Below, piece by piece: positions 25,057 to 36,500 of a stretch of 64,000 bases of DNA. Positions within the stretch are counted from its first letter, which is position 1, and every line of letters begins with the position of its first letter. The DNA comes from Sapria himalayana (taxonomy: Eukaryota > Streptophyta > Magnoliopsida > Malpighiales > Rafflesiaceae). Under the pieces are notes generated by a model that saw only the letters and a list, made by a program, of their open reading frames with translations, searched no databases and had not been told where the DNA came from. The position numbers and the translations under genes are program-made. The stretch covers positions 620,001 through 684,000 of the forward strand of contig JAREIK010002645.1 in the NCBI GenBank assembly GCA_029783825.1. Direction: 5' to 3'.

Positions 25057-25816
25057 ACAAGACTCGACCCGGATACCTTCTCAGGATTCTCTGGGTGGTC
25101 CTGCCTAGTAAAGTCTCACTGTACAATCCATAGAAAATATTAAATGAAACCCAACTTTAAGAAAGAAAGTAAACACATGCATTAATATTTAAAAAAACTA
25201 CAACAATAGCTCAAATGCACAACTGACTAATCTTATTGTAGGTCATAACCAAAAACATACATAATAAAGATTCATGAGTTCAATACTAAGATCAGAGCAT
25301 TCAAAGAGTGTTTGCGAATTTAGGAGTATAAATGAAAATAAACAAGTCCAATAAAATAAAGACAGATAGATTAGATAGAATACTGCAACTATTGTAGAAA
25401 GAGTAATGTAGAAGCTGGCACGAGGTAGGTCTCCATGAACTGCTTGGACCTAGGGAATGAATTTAAAATAATAAAATGTGAGATGATAAATCTTAGTGAA
25501 TGGCCTAAATTATAAAAAAAATATTGTTTTTATTTTTTAAAATTTCTTCTCCCAAGATCTCACTTCCACTCTTTTGCAAGATTCTCCATTTAAAATTATT
25601 TCACAAAACTCAAACTTATACCCAAAGCAACAATATTAAAATCATCCTCAAAAATATAACTGAAATTATTGTTAAGAAAAATTTAACCTGAATTTATTCA
25701 TAATATAAAAATTGAGCTTAAAATAATCATGAAAATATAATAACTATAAATATTGAAATGGTTATAGCTTGCTCAGAAACCAACAATGTGCTATACCATA
25801 TACCCATCATAAACTA
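25057..25816. other. Intergenic sequence before the gypsy LTR
   Basis: No coding signal. TCTCAGGATTCTCTGGGTGG (about 25080-25099) is unlike the AT-rich background but matches nothing I recognise. Confidence 0.3.
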
Positions 25817-26867
25817 TGTGATATCCCACCTCAGGACCCTTAACATCAAAAGGTGCCATGCTAATGATAATAATAATATTAATAAACCATTAGGTAAACC
25901 TAACCTCACGGTAATGGAAATAATATATAACCATTGGATGAAACCAACATTACGACACCGTAAAAATAATATATAACCATTGGATGAAACCAACCTCACG
26001 ACACCGTAGCAAACCCAGTGCACTATAACATAAATACTAAATCAAACTTCTGGTACTATATTTATATAGTACATCAATTTATAACAACTCATACGGTATC
26101 CTTACTCACATATACTTTTCCAATGATATTATTTTATAATTAAGAATTTATGAATTTAATTTCAATAACTCAATCAAATATATTGAAAACATATAAACCA
26201 CTTACAAACTATATATGTTCAGTCCTGCTCCCCTGCATGATGTCTCCAGGCTCAGCGTGATGCCTTGGTCCAAAAGTTGATGTGGTGGTTGGAAAATACG
26301 ATTCAACCATCGGCAAAACTTATTTTTATCGTATCTTTTAGATAGTGAGAAATCTAAAGAAAAGGATCATGGAAATGAATTCAGATGGTCCAAAAATAAA
26401 AGAAGAGAGCTATGGGTCGGCCTGAAATGGCCAGAGAACGGCAAAATCTAGCTAAACCTAATTGGCCTGAAAATGGGTCAAAACGACCAATTTCGGGATC
26501 CACGGGTCTTGGAGAATTTTTCTAGGGTTTTTGAGCTGAAAATAAGTGTTTTGGGGCCATGATTCTATTTGGTACATAAAACTAAATTTATATAAAACCT
26601 AGGGTCATTTTCAGGTTAAAACTGAGAATAATCATGAATACTAATAAAATACTACTGTTTGAACTTTCTAGGGCTATAACTTTTTATTCATAAGTCAGAT
26701 TGTGACGTTCAACCCGTATATGAACTCGTATCGACGAGGCCTACAAAATGGTATCTTATTCAACCCAAAATTATTCACTCTTAAAAAAGTTAACTTGGCC
26801 CCACCTACTAATTATTGATCAAACTTGGTCAAACATATTAGAAACTTATATTATTTGGGCCATTACA
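25817..26867 (+). mobile_element. Ty3/gypsy 5' LTR
   Basis: Starts TGTGATATCCCACC and ends GGGCCATTACA, the usual TGTAAYACCCC...GGGCGTTACA frame of plant gypsy LTRs; length is about 1.05 kb. A decayed primer-binding site (CTAGTGAGAG, about 26871-26880) follows, then gag in the same orientation. Within it, 25921-26010 has a 46-bp tandem unit (TAATATATAACCATTGGATG and onward). There is no 3' LTR because the element is truncated near 28.95 kb. Confidence 0.6.
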
Positions 26868-26899
26868 CATCTAGTGAGAGTTTAAAAACATATTTTTTT

Positions 26900-28949
26900 C
26901 TCAATGTTACAAGGATTTGAAGATTAAAGAGTTATTTTGATTAGAGTAGAATACATTTTTGTATCAAAGTATAAGAAGAGGTTCTCAGACATAGTCTGAT
27001 CGGTTCCATATATTCAGGTTGATGAAGTCATAAAATGCAAGTAGTTTTTAGTAGGATTACAATATTAAATTAGAGTTTATTTATCTATGGTTATTGACAA
27101 TAGATTTGGGAGTTACTTGTGGCCAATTTAAGAATTGAGAAGAGTAAGACAACTATGTATCAGTGTAGGTAGGAAGGTAAAAGGAGTGCACTAAACACTT
27201 CATAGTAGAGCTACGGCCAGTCTAGCAAAAAGAGAAGCAAGGGTAGAGGCTATAGAGGTTGAGGTGTAAGTTGGGGAACCACCTCTAGTTAAGGAACAAT
27301 GAGGCCCCCACCTACCATCAGTGACACCCAACGTATTCCTTCTATATGTGATATATATCAAAAGCAACACCTTGGAAAATATATGAGATACAATACAAGG
27401 TGGTTCCACTATGGTCAAGAAGACCATTTCATTATGGAGTATCCTATAATGATTAGTGTAAAGATATCAATAGCCTTCCTAGTTACCCCAACTTCAAAGA
27501 TGAGCACTCAGGGGTCTTTAGAAATAGGTTTCCAAAGTAGAAGGGCCAGTGCAACCACTAGTAGAGGTGGCCATGGTAGTGGAAAAGGTAGTGCCCAAGC
27601 GATAAAGATAGAGACCCATACTCAGGCCATAGTTTATGCTATGAAGTAGTAGGATGCAGATGCAGCTCTAGATGAGGTTATTACTATTATTTCTTTCCTT
27701 GATCATGATACATATATATTAGTAGATAAAGGAACCACACATTCATTTGCATCTAGGTATTTCTTAGATATCTTCTTGATAGAGACCCAACAATTAGAGA
27801 GTCATATGATTGTTTCCCTTTCAGCTAGAGATCCATTATGCTCAGATAGAGTAGTCAGAAATAGTAAAGTTCTGATTAGGGGACAGAAGTTTCCAACGGA
27901 TCTTGTGACTCTAGATAAGAAAGATTTTGATGTGGTTCTCAGCATGGATTGGCTATCCTATCATAGGGCCACATTAGATTTTTATAAAAAGGAATTAAAG
28001 TTACATATGAAAGAGATTTTAAAGCTAAAGTTCAAGGGAATATGTAGAGAATTATCTTCCAATATTATCTCCACCATTGTAGCATAAAGGATGTTGCATG
28101 ATGGTTGTCAGGGTTGTCTGGTTATGTAGTAGAGATAGGGAAGGAGGGACTCAAGTGGAAGATATTCAAGTTGTTAGTGAGTTTCAATATGTATTCCTAG
28201 ATGATATAGTAAGATTACCTTTAGATAGAGATATGGAGTTCATCATTGATTTGATGTCAGGGAATGTGCCCATTTCCATTTCTCCTTATAGGATGGCTCC
28301 TGCAGAGTTGCAGGAGCTTAAGGCTCAATTGGAAGAGATATTGAGTAAGAAATTCATATGGACAAGCATATTCCTATGGGGAGCTCTAATTTCCTTCATG
28401 AAAAATAAAGATGATAATTTGTGGTTGTGTATAGATTACAAGCAGCTAACCAAAGTTACCATCCCCGATCATTATCCACAGTCTATGATTGATAAATTAT
28501 TTGATTAGTTCCAGGGGTATTGAGTGTACTTCAAGGTAGATTTGAGGTTGGGGTATCAACTATTGAGGATGAAGAAGGTGATGTTCCAAAGATTGCATTT
28601 TGGACATGCTACGGGTATTATGAGTTTTAGGTAATGTCATTTGGTTTGACTAATGCTTCTGCAATGTTCATGGATTTGATGAACTAGATATTCCAACCAT
28701 ATTTGGATAGGTTCATCATAGTGTTTATTGATGATCTTAGAGTATTCAAGTAGTCTAGTGGAACATCCAGAGCATATGATAATTGTATTGCATACTTTAA
28801 GGGAACGATAATTACATGCCAAGTTGAGAAAGTGCTAGTTTTGGCTTGACATGGTGTCATTCCTAAGTAATGTGATCTCAGCTAAGGGGGTGAGTGTGGA
28901 TCCCCATAAAATAGAAGATGTTGTAAGCTAGAAACTGCCGAATAATATG
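26900..28949 (+). pseudogene. Ty3/gypsy gag-protease-RT remnant
   Basis: Domains appear in retroelement order. Gag: VPYIQVDEVIKCK (about 27010) and a decayed zinc knuckle CDIYQKQHLGKYMRYNTRW continuing FHYGQEDHF (27345-27440). Protease: DKGTTHSFAS near 27726 and the core FDVVLSMDWLSYHRATLDFY (27926-27985). Reverse transcriptase: LPLDRDMEFIIDLMSG, PYRMAPAELQELKAQLEEIL, then WLCIDYKQLTKVTIPDHYPQ up to 28500. Further RT blocks follow in broken frames with FIDDLR in place of the YVDD catalytic box, ending GVSVDPHKIED at about 28925. Many stops and frameshifts show it is dead. RNase H and integrase are missing; the element ends where a PIF/Harbinger copy begins. Confidence 0.88.
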
Positions 28950-29206
28950 TTAGAGTAACTCCAATGGGAGTTGCCAAATATGGGGTGCCAAACTGCCAAA
29001 TACCATTTTGGTACCTTGAATAGTGTTTTGGCACCTCAAATTATTATTATTTGCTCCAATGCTAGGTGTCATAAAGAGATGCCAGTTTATAATGTAATGT
29101 ATTTTTATTTTAAATTATCTCTTAAATTCCAAATTTAACATAATAAATAATGACTAAAAAAAATCCTACTTTTTCATAACTTTCATCTTCAAGTTATTCC
29201 AATATG

Positions 29207-30047
29207 CTATGTTACACGGACACGGATACAGACACGGGGATACGACACGGTAAGATAAGGGGACACGGCAAATTCTAAAAAACTAGGATACGGATACGGC
29301 TAGGATACGTCATGATAAAAATAATAAAATTAAAAATAAATATTATTAATTATAAATATTATGTATTTTAAAATAATTTAAAATACTATATTTTAAAATA
29401 ATTTAAAATTCTGTAATTTAAAATAATGTAAAAAAAATTTAAATCCTCTAACACCCTCCCCCCTCCCCCCTCCCGAACCCCCCACCCTCCCTTTATTGTT
29501 TCGATTTTCGAACTCTCCCCCCTCCCGATACAGATTCCAAAACCCCCCCTTCCCTTTATAAAATTAGGTTACCTTAGGTACTGTCGGTGCTTCGGCGGTG
29601 TGCTCCTCCCCTCCCCGCTTGAGGCAATGACAATTGACAACTATTTCCCACAATCGGCTTGTCGGCAATTCACTGTCGGCGGTGTGCTCCTCAATTTGTT
29701 GGAGATGTAGGAGTAATCGTTAATATATAGTGTATTTCTGACGCGTTAGAATCGTAAAAACGCGTCTGTTGGCAAACGACGCGTCTGTAGGTAAATGACG
29801 CGTCTGTTGTTAACGACGACTATTTCCGAACAACGCGTCAGATACGTCTCTGACGCGTATCTGATATGCCACGTCCACGTAACGTATCGCATACGGATTT
29901 GTGTCCGATATGCCACATGGCGTATCGCATACGGATTAGTGTCCGATACTCTACGTGGCTTATTGGACACATATCTGACTCGTGTCGCCGTGTCCACGTG
30001 TCCGACACGTGTACACGGCAGTTCCTAGGCGTATTCATGCAACATAG
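29207..30047. mobile_element. hAT-type element inserted in Harbinger copy 1
   Basis: An 841-bp element with ends CTATGTTACACGG (left) and the inverted GCAACATAG (right), flanked by a perfect 8-bp duplication CCAATATG at 29199-29206 and 30048-30055. The Harbinger copy 2 keeps the uninterrupted site (reverse complement of CATATTGG near 33260), which directly proves the insertion. The interior begins with GACACGGATAC repeats, has a C-rich tract (29457-29550), and ends with ACGCGTCTG and CGTATCGCATACGGATT repeats (38-bp spacing at 29883 and 29921). No transposase is encoded. Confidence 0.88.
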
Positions 30048-30224
30048 CCAATATGTTGCAGAAATTTGGTCCATGTTAGTAATATTGGTTTCCATAATTT
30101 TTATCTCATTTTGTATTTGAATTTCTTACACGTGTTTTTCTTCAATTTCTAACTGTTTACGAAGTTGCTCCAATACTATCTCATGTTGTGCATAAATCTT
30201 CTTGTATCACTCAATTTTTTGTCG

Positions 30225-31021
30225 TTCTATTTCTATTCTTTCATTCCAGTGATGATAATCTAGTGATCTTTCAACATCAATTTATTTATCTTTGTTTCTA
30301 AGTTTTTTCTTCGAAAATTTATTGCCTAAATGACATATTGAAATTGAGAGTGGACAATGGTTCAGTGTTATCCCCTAAATATGGAGTTGAATAGTTGGAT
30401 TCAACATGAGTTGATTCAGGAGGGCTACTATTTAAATGAGTTTTTGCTCTATTATTATTGGTCAAATTATCATTCCATTTCCACTTCATTTTCAATATAT
30501 TCCAACAATGCTCGTATTGAAATGGTTTTCCAATTATCTTAGTAAACATTTCTTTTGCTTCATCAAGTTGAAAAATATTTGAAATTATTCAATAAATAGT
30601 TCATATATCAAATCTCACTAATGTCTAAATTAAAAGTATAAATCTTACATTATTTTGCTCGATGTGTCCACTTTGTTGTAGTCTTTCTATCAAACTAAGA
30701 AAATTGACAAATTTACTAGATTTTGTATTTATATCAGTACAACGACTTTTGATAGAAGGTTGAGAATGCTCTTCATTATTGCCTCCGAGAAGTACTAAGA
30801 ATTATAATATTCTTTGCCAGAATGCACCACTTTGTTGTTGATTTTTAGTAATTGAATCTTTGCTTGTATTAAGCAATGCAGACACAATTAATTTATCTTC
30901 TTCTACAGAGAAGTTCTTTTTCCTTTGCAACTTTCTCACATTTGGAATGACTTCATTTTATACTGGTACCAAAATTGTTGGATTACTTTGAATAATATCA
31001 TCATATAAATCAGTCATGTTC
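30225..31021 (-). pseudogene. PIF/Harbinger ORF1 (Myb/SANT-like) remnant, copy 1
   Basis: The minus strand reads NMTDLYDDIIQSN, then a SANT-like stretch FSVEEDKLIVSALLNTSKDS (about 30900), a block with SIKSRC (about 30750), and after a gap MFTKIIGKPFQYEHCWNILK (30549-30490) and the tail ESTHVESNYSTPYLGDN. This matches the plant Harbinger ORF1 pattern (FTxEEDxLLVSAWLNTS ... GKPFxxxHCWNILK), a DNA-binding partner of the transposase. Stops and small deletions break the frame. It closely matches copy 2. Confidence 0.75.
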
Positions 31022-31667
31022 ATTAGCCAATCTGCTAATGAACCATGATATTACAAATTCATCTAAAAAAATATTCTAATCAATTTATAGAATAAGCAAT
31101 TTTTAAAACATTCAATTGAATCTATCAAAAATTAAAATTATAAACAATTTAAAAAATTAGAAATTTATCTAATTAAAATTTTAAATCAAAATATAAAATA
31201 AAAGAGAAGGCAAAGCTTTTTTTTTGGAATTTATGGAAGCAATGATTAAATGCAAGAATTGAAAGAAGGATTGAATACAATGATTGAAAAAAAGATTGAA
31301 GTCAAGAAATAATATTTTTTGGATTTTTTTGGATTGAAGGAAAGAAGCTGTACAGAATCATTCAAATAAAACAAAGAGGATAACATTCGAATAATGGAAT
31401 ATGTGCAGTAGCATTCCATTCATTTTATAAAATAAATTAAAATAATGTAAGATGTACAATAATCTAACCGCTAATTTGCATCTTATATTTTCTATCTTTA
31501 AGGTTGACATTTATGGAACCTCAAATTCACTAATACCATTTTGCCTCCCCCGTTGGAGCAAAAAAAATATTATTTTGGGTACCATTTTGGCAGCTACGAG
31601 GATGGCACACAATATAGCAACTCCAGTTGGAGTTGTTCTAATAGATATCTGGTATTCTATTGCCTAA

Positions 31668-33429
31668 GAGCAACTCCAACCGGAGTTGCAAAATGGGGTG
31701 GCATCCCCGTAACTGTCAAAATGGCACCTCAAATATTACTTTTCTTTGCTCCAACGGGGATGGCATCTGGGTTGCCAAAATAGCATCCGTGAAACTGGGG
31801 TGTCATAAATGGCAACATTGGAGAGAGAAAGTTAAAGATGCAAAAATGTGATTATTTTACTGTGAATATCAACGTATATATCCAACGGATATATTTTAAT
31901 TTATTTTATAAATTTGAATGGGCTGCTGCACAATTCAATTCCATCCAGCTTTGTTTTTTTTTTTGAATGCTCTGCTGCACAGCTTCCTTCTAGCAATCAA
32001 AAAAAATCTAAAAAAATTATTTCTTGTTTTCCATATTTGCATTCTATCCTTACATTCCTTCCATTAAAATCTGCTAGAAGATAAATATTTCCAAAAAAAG
32101 GTATTTCATTCTCTTTTATTTTATATTTTGATTTTATAATTAATGTAGATAATTTTCTAGTTTTTAAAATTATTTATAATTTTAATTTTTAATAGATTCA
32201 TTTGAATGTTTTATAAATTATTCATTATATAAATTGATTAGAATATTTTTTTGTAGATGAATTTGCAATATAATGATTCATTAACTTATTTGCTAATGAA
32301 CGAGACCGACTTATACGATAATATTATTCAGAGCAATCCAGCAGATTTGGCATCAATACAAAATGAAGTCCCAAATGTGAGAAAGTCACAAAGGACAAAG
32401 AATTTCACTGTTGAAGAAGATAATTTAATTGTGTCAGCATGGCTTAATACTAGCAAAGATTCAATTACCGGGAATCAACAACAAAATGATACATTCTGAC
32501 AAAGAATATCACAATACTTAGAACTTAATGGAGGTAATAACGAAAGGCGTTCCCAATTTTCTATTAAAAGTCGTTGGAGTAATATAAATGCAAAATACAG
32601 TAAATTTATCCGTTTTTTTTTGTCAAATATAAAAACTACAACAAAGTGGACATACCGAGAAAAATAATGTAAGATTTATATTTTAAATTCAGACACTAGC
32701 AAGATTTGATTTCTTAATAATTTATTGAATTATTTCAAATGGTTTTAGGTTGATGAAGCGAAAGAAAAGTTTGCTAAGATAATTGAAAAACTATTTCAAT
32801 ATGAGCATTGTTGGAATATATTAAAAATAGAGCGGAAATGGAACAATAATTTGACCATCAATAAGAGAGCAAAAACTCATTTAACTAGTAATCCTACTGA
32901 ATCAACTCATGTTGAATCCAACTATTCAACTCCATATTTAGGGGACAATACTAAACTATCATTATCTCCCAACCTCAAAAGGCCATTGGGCAAAAAATCT
33001 TCGAAAAAAAAACTTAAAAGCAAAGATAAACAAAATGATGATGAAAGATCGCTAGATTATCATCACTGGAATGAAAGAATGAAAAAATGATATTAAAAAA
33101 TTGAGCGACATGAAAAGATTTATGCACAACAATAAATAGCACTAGAGCAACATTTCAAACAGTTAGAAATTAAATAAAAACAAATAAAATAAATTCAAAT
33201 ACAAAATGAGATAAAAATTATGAAAACTAATACTACCAGCATGGACCAAATTTATGCAACATATTGGAATAACTTGAAAATAAAAATTATGAAAAAATGT
33301 GATTTTATTTTTTAGTAGTTATTTATTATGTTTTAAATTTAAATTTAAAAGATTAACTAAAAAAATATATTAAAATATTAAAATATCTCATTTGGCAGAA
33401 CATATTTGGCAACTCTCATTGGAGTTATC
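31668..33429 (+). mobile_element. PIF/Harbinger-type element, copy 2
   Basis: Left end GAGCAACTCCAACCGGAG at 31668, preceded by TAA (31665-31667); right end TTGGAGTTATC near 33419-33429. It is oriented opposite to copy 1, with only about 29 bp between their inner ends. ORF1 lies on the plus strand; there is no DDE transposase. Length is about 1.76 kb. It preserves the empty site for the hAT element found in copy 1. Its right end lies 94 bp from the stop codon of the MINIYO-like gene. Confidence 0.75.
32257..33088 (+). pseudogene. PIF/Harbinger ORF1 (Myb/SANT-like), copy 2
   Basis: The first open part (32257-32499, 80 codons) contains RKSQRTKNFTVEEDNLIVSA and then WLNTSKDSITGNQQQND, the SANT-like start of Harbinger ORF1. 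It hits a TGA where family members read FW; after that stop the frame continues QRISQYLELNGGNNERRSQF and SIKSRWSNINAKYSKF. After an intron-sized gap (about 32650-32745) it resumes with VDEAKEKFAKIIEKLFQYEH and CWNILKIERKWNN, then a lysine-rich tail KKSSKKKLKSKDKQ. GT...AG-like borders near the gap suggest an intron. At least one nonsense mutation makes it a pseudogene; the family role is DNA binding and nuclear import of the partner transposase. Confidence 0.78.
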
Positions 33430-33523
33430 ATTGAACTTTAATAAATACTCTTTTGAAGGAGACGATGAATTGTCGGCTGTTTTGACGCACCGTGCCGACA
33501 CTGACACAGAGATGAGACGCTCG

Positions 33524-36500
33524 CTATTTGGCACATCGTTGGCGATTCTCAAGGGCAGATCTGAGCTTCTGCACTTGGACCAAAAGATGGGAGTTCGGCC
33601 CACAAGCTTCCGCAAGCAACGCAAGTCTCATCTCTGTTTCGGTGGCCTCCGCATGGGACGCTTCCTTCTGGTGCGGAGGTCGCGATTGCTTGTGATATTG
33701 AATAAGATCCAACATCATCCCCTCCCGTCTCTGTTGTTTCTGAGAGTAGGCTTTCATGAGAGACCTCGCAATCTTATTCTGGAGCGCAATCTTATTCTGG
33801 AGCGCAATCTTGTGATCGGCTCGAGGGAGAAAAATGAAAGATGAGAGATGGTGCAGAACGAGGGCAAACGCCATTGTTCCCCGAACTTTAGCTCGGTCTA
33901 GAGCACCAGAAACCCAAGCCTTCACATAAGCTTCCAAAATATCTTCATCGTCGTCGCAAGGTTCCAAGTATCTTTCGGCCTCGACAAAACATTTCTCTAA
34001 TGGGGGAAGAATATCCAAGACTCGAGCATTAGCCAGCGCATTCCAAGCAGCAATTCTCACGCTTGATTCAGTTTCACGGTGCAGGTACACAGAGATTTGA
34101 CGACCAAAACACAAATCGCCATAAGATACAGCAGCATACTGTCCCACGAGAACATCAAGAAACGCAGCATAATTCTCATGAATATCCGATCGAAACCTTA
34201 GACACCCAGAATTAGATCTACCCGATGATGCAGCCTCACCAAGAAGCCGAGCATAGTACTCCTGCAAGGCTTCATACACAGCCCTGCTCTTGTTGTCTTC
34301 CAGAACATGCAATCCTGCAAGTAGAGTCGCTGATAAAGCGTGGAGCTTCCAAACTAAAGGAACGCAGCGAAGGGGAGAAGAGGCATCAGAGGGAAGGAAG
34401 GAGGACATGGTTTCCAGGCCAAGCAAAAAGAAAAGTCCACTTTTGGCAGCCTCCGATGGAAGATGAGCTGGGATTGGGCTCTGGGGATGAATGTGCGCCA
34501 CACCGGAAACAGTATATATTGGACTGAGAAACCAACCAGGAGGAAGCGGCAGCCTCTGCCCAGCCCACTCAGCTGCCAAAGAAATACGATCCTGGCAAGT
34601 CATCTCTCCCGGGGACTTCTCATCCACTGGTTTCAATTTCCTCCCCACAGCCAGCCATCTGCCTTTAAAGTGAGAAGCTAACAAAGCAGCAGATGCGATG
34701 TAGTCGCCTTCCTGGTATTCCCACAGGAACAACTTCGTTGTATTGTTCAGTCTGTGAAAATGCCGTATAAAGAAGGCAAGATGTCTAAGAACCGACACAT
34801 GGAACAGAATATCAAATGCCATTTCCAAAAATACCCCATCTCTTGGCCCAAAAGTTAAGCATGCTCCCAGAACAGAATTAATTTTGTGTATAATCAGCAT
34901 CATTTCACCACCGCCGCCGCCGCCACCGCCGCCGCCGTCATCATTATCAGAGGACAGGTCTATTGTGACAGACATCGCGTCAAACATTTTAAGCGTGAGA
35001 ATTAGCAACCTTGCATCTGCTTGAGTCAGCAAAGCTGACGCGGACCAGTATCCTCCACCAGAAGCACCCCATCCGAGCCCCACTCCAGGAGAAGGCCCAC
35101 CTCTGCCAAATGCCTCGATGGACTGGATCACGTGCCATTCTGATAGCACCCAGTTCATAAAAACATTTTGAACGAACCCGGTGTCAACAAGAGGTCTATC
35201 CTCCTCCACCCTGTCCAGCAGGACCAGAGGTCCATGAGCCCCTTCTCTGGCCAAGTTAAACAAGGCGCTGATAGCAGATACCACTCGCAGTATGATCTCA
35301 ATGCAACGCACAGAAGCTAAAGATTTTTCAGGTTTACATTCCTGCCTAAAATTGCACAGACTATCAATCAAAAATAAACATTTTGCAGAATCATTTCCAA
35401 TAATTTCAAGCAGAATCTTTGGAACAAACTCTGGCAGCCAAGGGACACCCCTGCAACTTCCTTGGAGATTATCCATGGCGTCTCCCTGGTCTATCCTTTC
35501 GAGTACTGTGGAAATGAAACGCATTATTGCTAAATACAGCCACAGTATGGAATCAGCAGACGAGCCATGGAATCCGGAGAAGTCGGAAGCAAAGGCATCA
35601 TTAATTGACGAGAGCCATCCCAGGGCTAAACCGACTACGGGGGTAACATAGCCCCACGACCAGGCATCCATCTCTCCTCTCTCACAACTCGGGCTGTGTT
35701 TGACCTGCTTTTCCCGCGAGTACAGATTTGGAAGGGTTCGAGCTAAAGCCTCCAAAACAAGATATGCCTCTGCGGATACGGAGCTAGCCTCCCTGAGAAC
35801 ATTATTCTCTACTAATTTCTCTAATGTAGGTGCAGTTAGCCACAGGCATAAAACTGGAAAAATGTCTGTGAAGCAGGCAATACAAAATCCATAATGTAAG
35901 CACACCTTCCAAAACCGTAGCTGTTCCACCATCAAGCTAGATGAGCGTCTGCATCTCTCCATCCCCGACTGTATCCATTCGCCAAGAGGTGGTATGTGAT
36001 GAAACAAATTCTGGGTCATAGCCTGAAAATATCCATTGTTTACGAACGTCGCACAGTTCCTTTTGTCTGATTGGGCCAGCACCCTCAAGAGCTTAACAGA
36101 ATTAATGGCCGCCGAAGGCATTTCCCTGGGTGCTCTTGTAGCGTATCTGCTGACAACTGTTTCAACAAGATTCGGGCATTTCATGACTGCATTTGCACAC
36201 GTGGGGGAATGTCTGACAATGGCGATGAGCATCGCAATTATACTTTCTTCTAGGGCCGCCACGGAAGGATCTGCCTCTAAGAGAAAGTGCATTCTATGAA
36301 GGATTCCCATCCTCACCAAACCTGCAGAAAAATCTCGACCTGCAACAATCATGTCATCCTTAATAGTAGCTTCTTCTTCTTCTTCAACCCCATCGCCAGT
36401 TATTTCTCCATTAGAAGTGAAAATATCTGAAGGTTTAGCACTGTACTTCCACACACCGCCGGGAAAGAAACCAACATCAGCCCCTGGCTTGCTTCTAAAA

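Larger units (their letters stand above)
28953..31638 (-). mobile_element. PIF/Harbinger-type element, copy 1 (split by a hAT element)
   Basis: Ends are GAGTAACTCCAATGGGAG (left, 28953) and CTCCAGTTGGAGTTGTTC (right, to 31638), near-perfect inverted repeats. Flanking trinucleotides TTA (28950-28952) and TAA (31639-31641) recall the PIF/Harbinger TWA target preference, although they are not identical. The minus strand carries an ORF1 remnant (Myb/SANT-like). No DDE transposase is present. Without the inserted hAT element (29207-30047 plus one TSD), its length is about 1.84 kb, close to copy 2. Confidence 0.75.

Noticed and set aside
29746..30120. Four overlapping open frames on both strands rich in Arg/Tyr/Thr
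   Set aside because: They arise from GATACGG and ACGCGT repeats of the hAT-type insertion and have no protein-family features.
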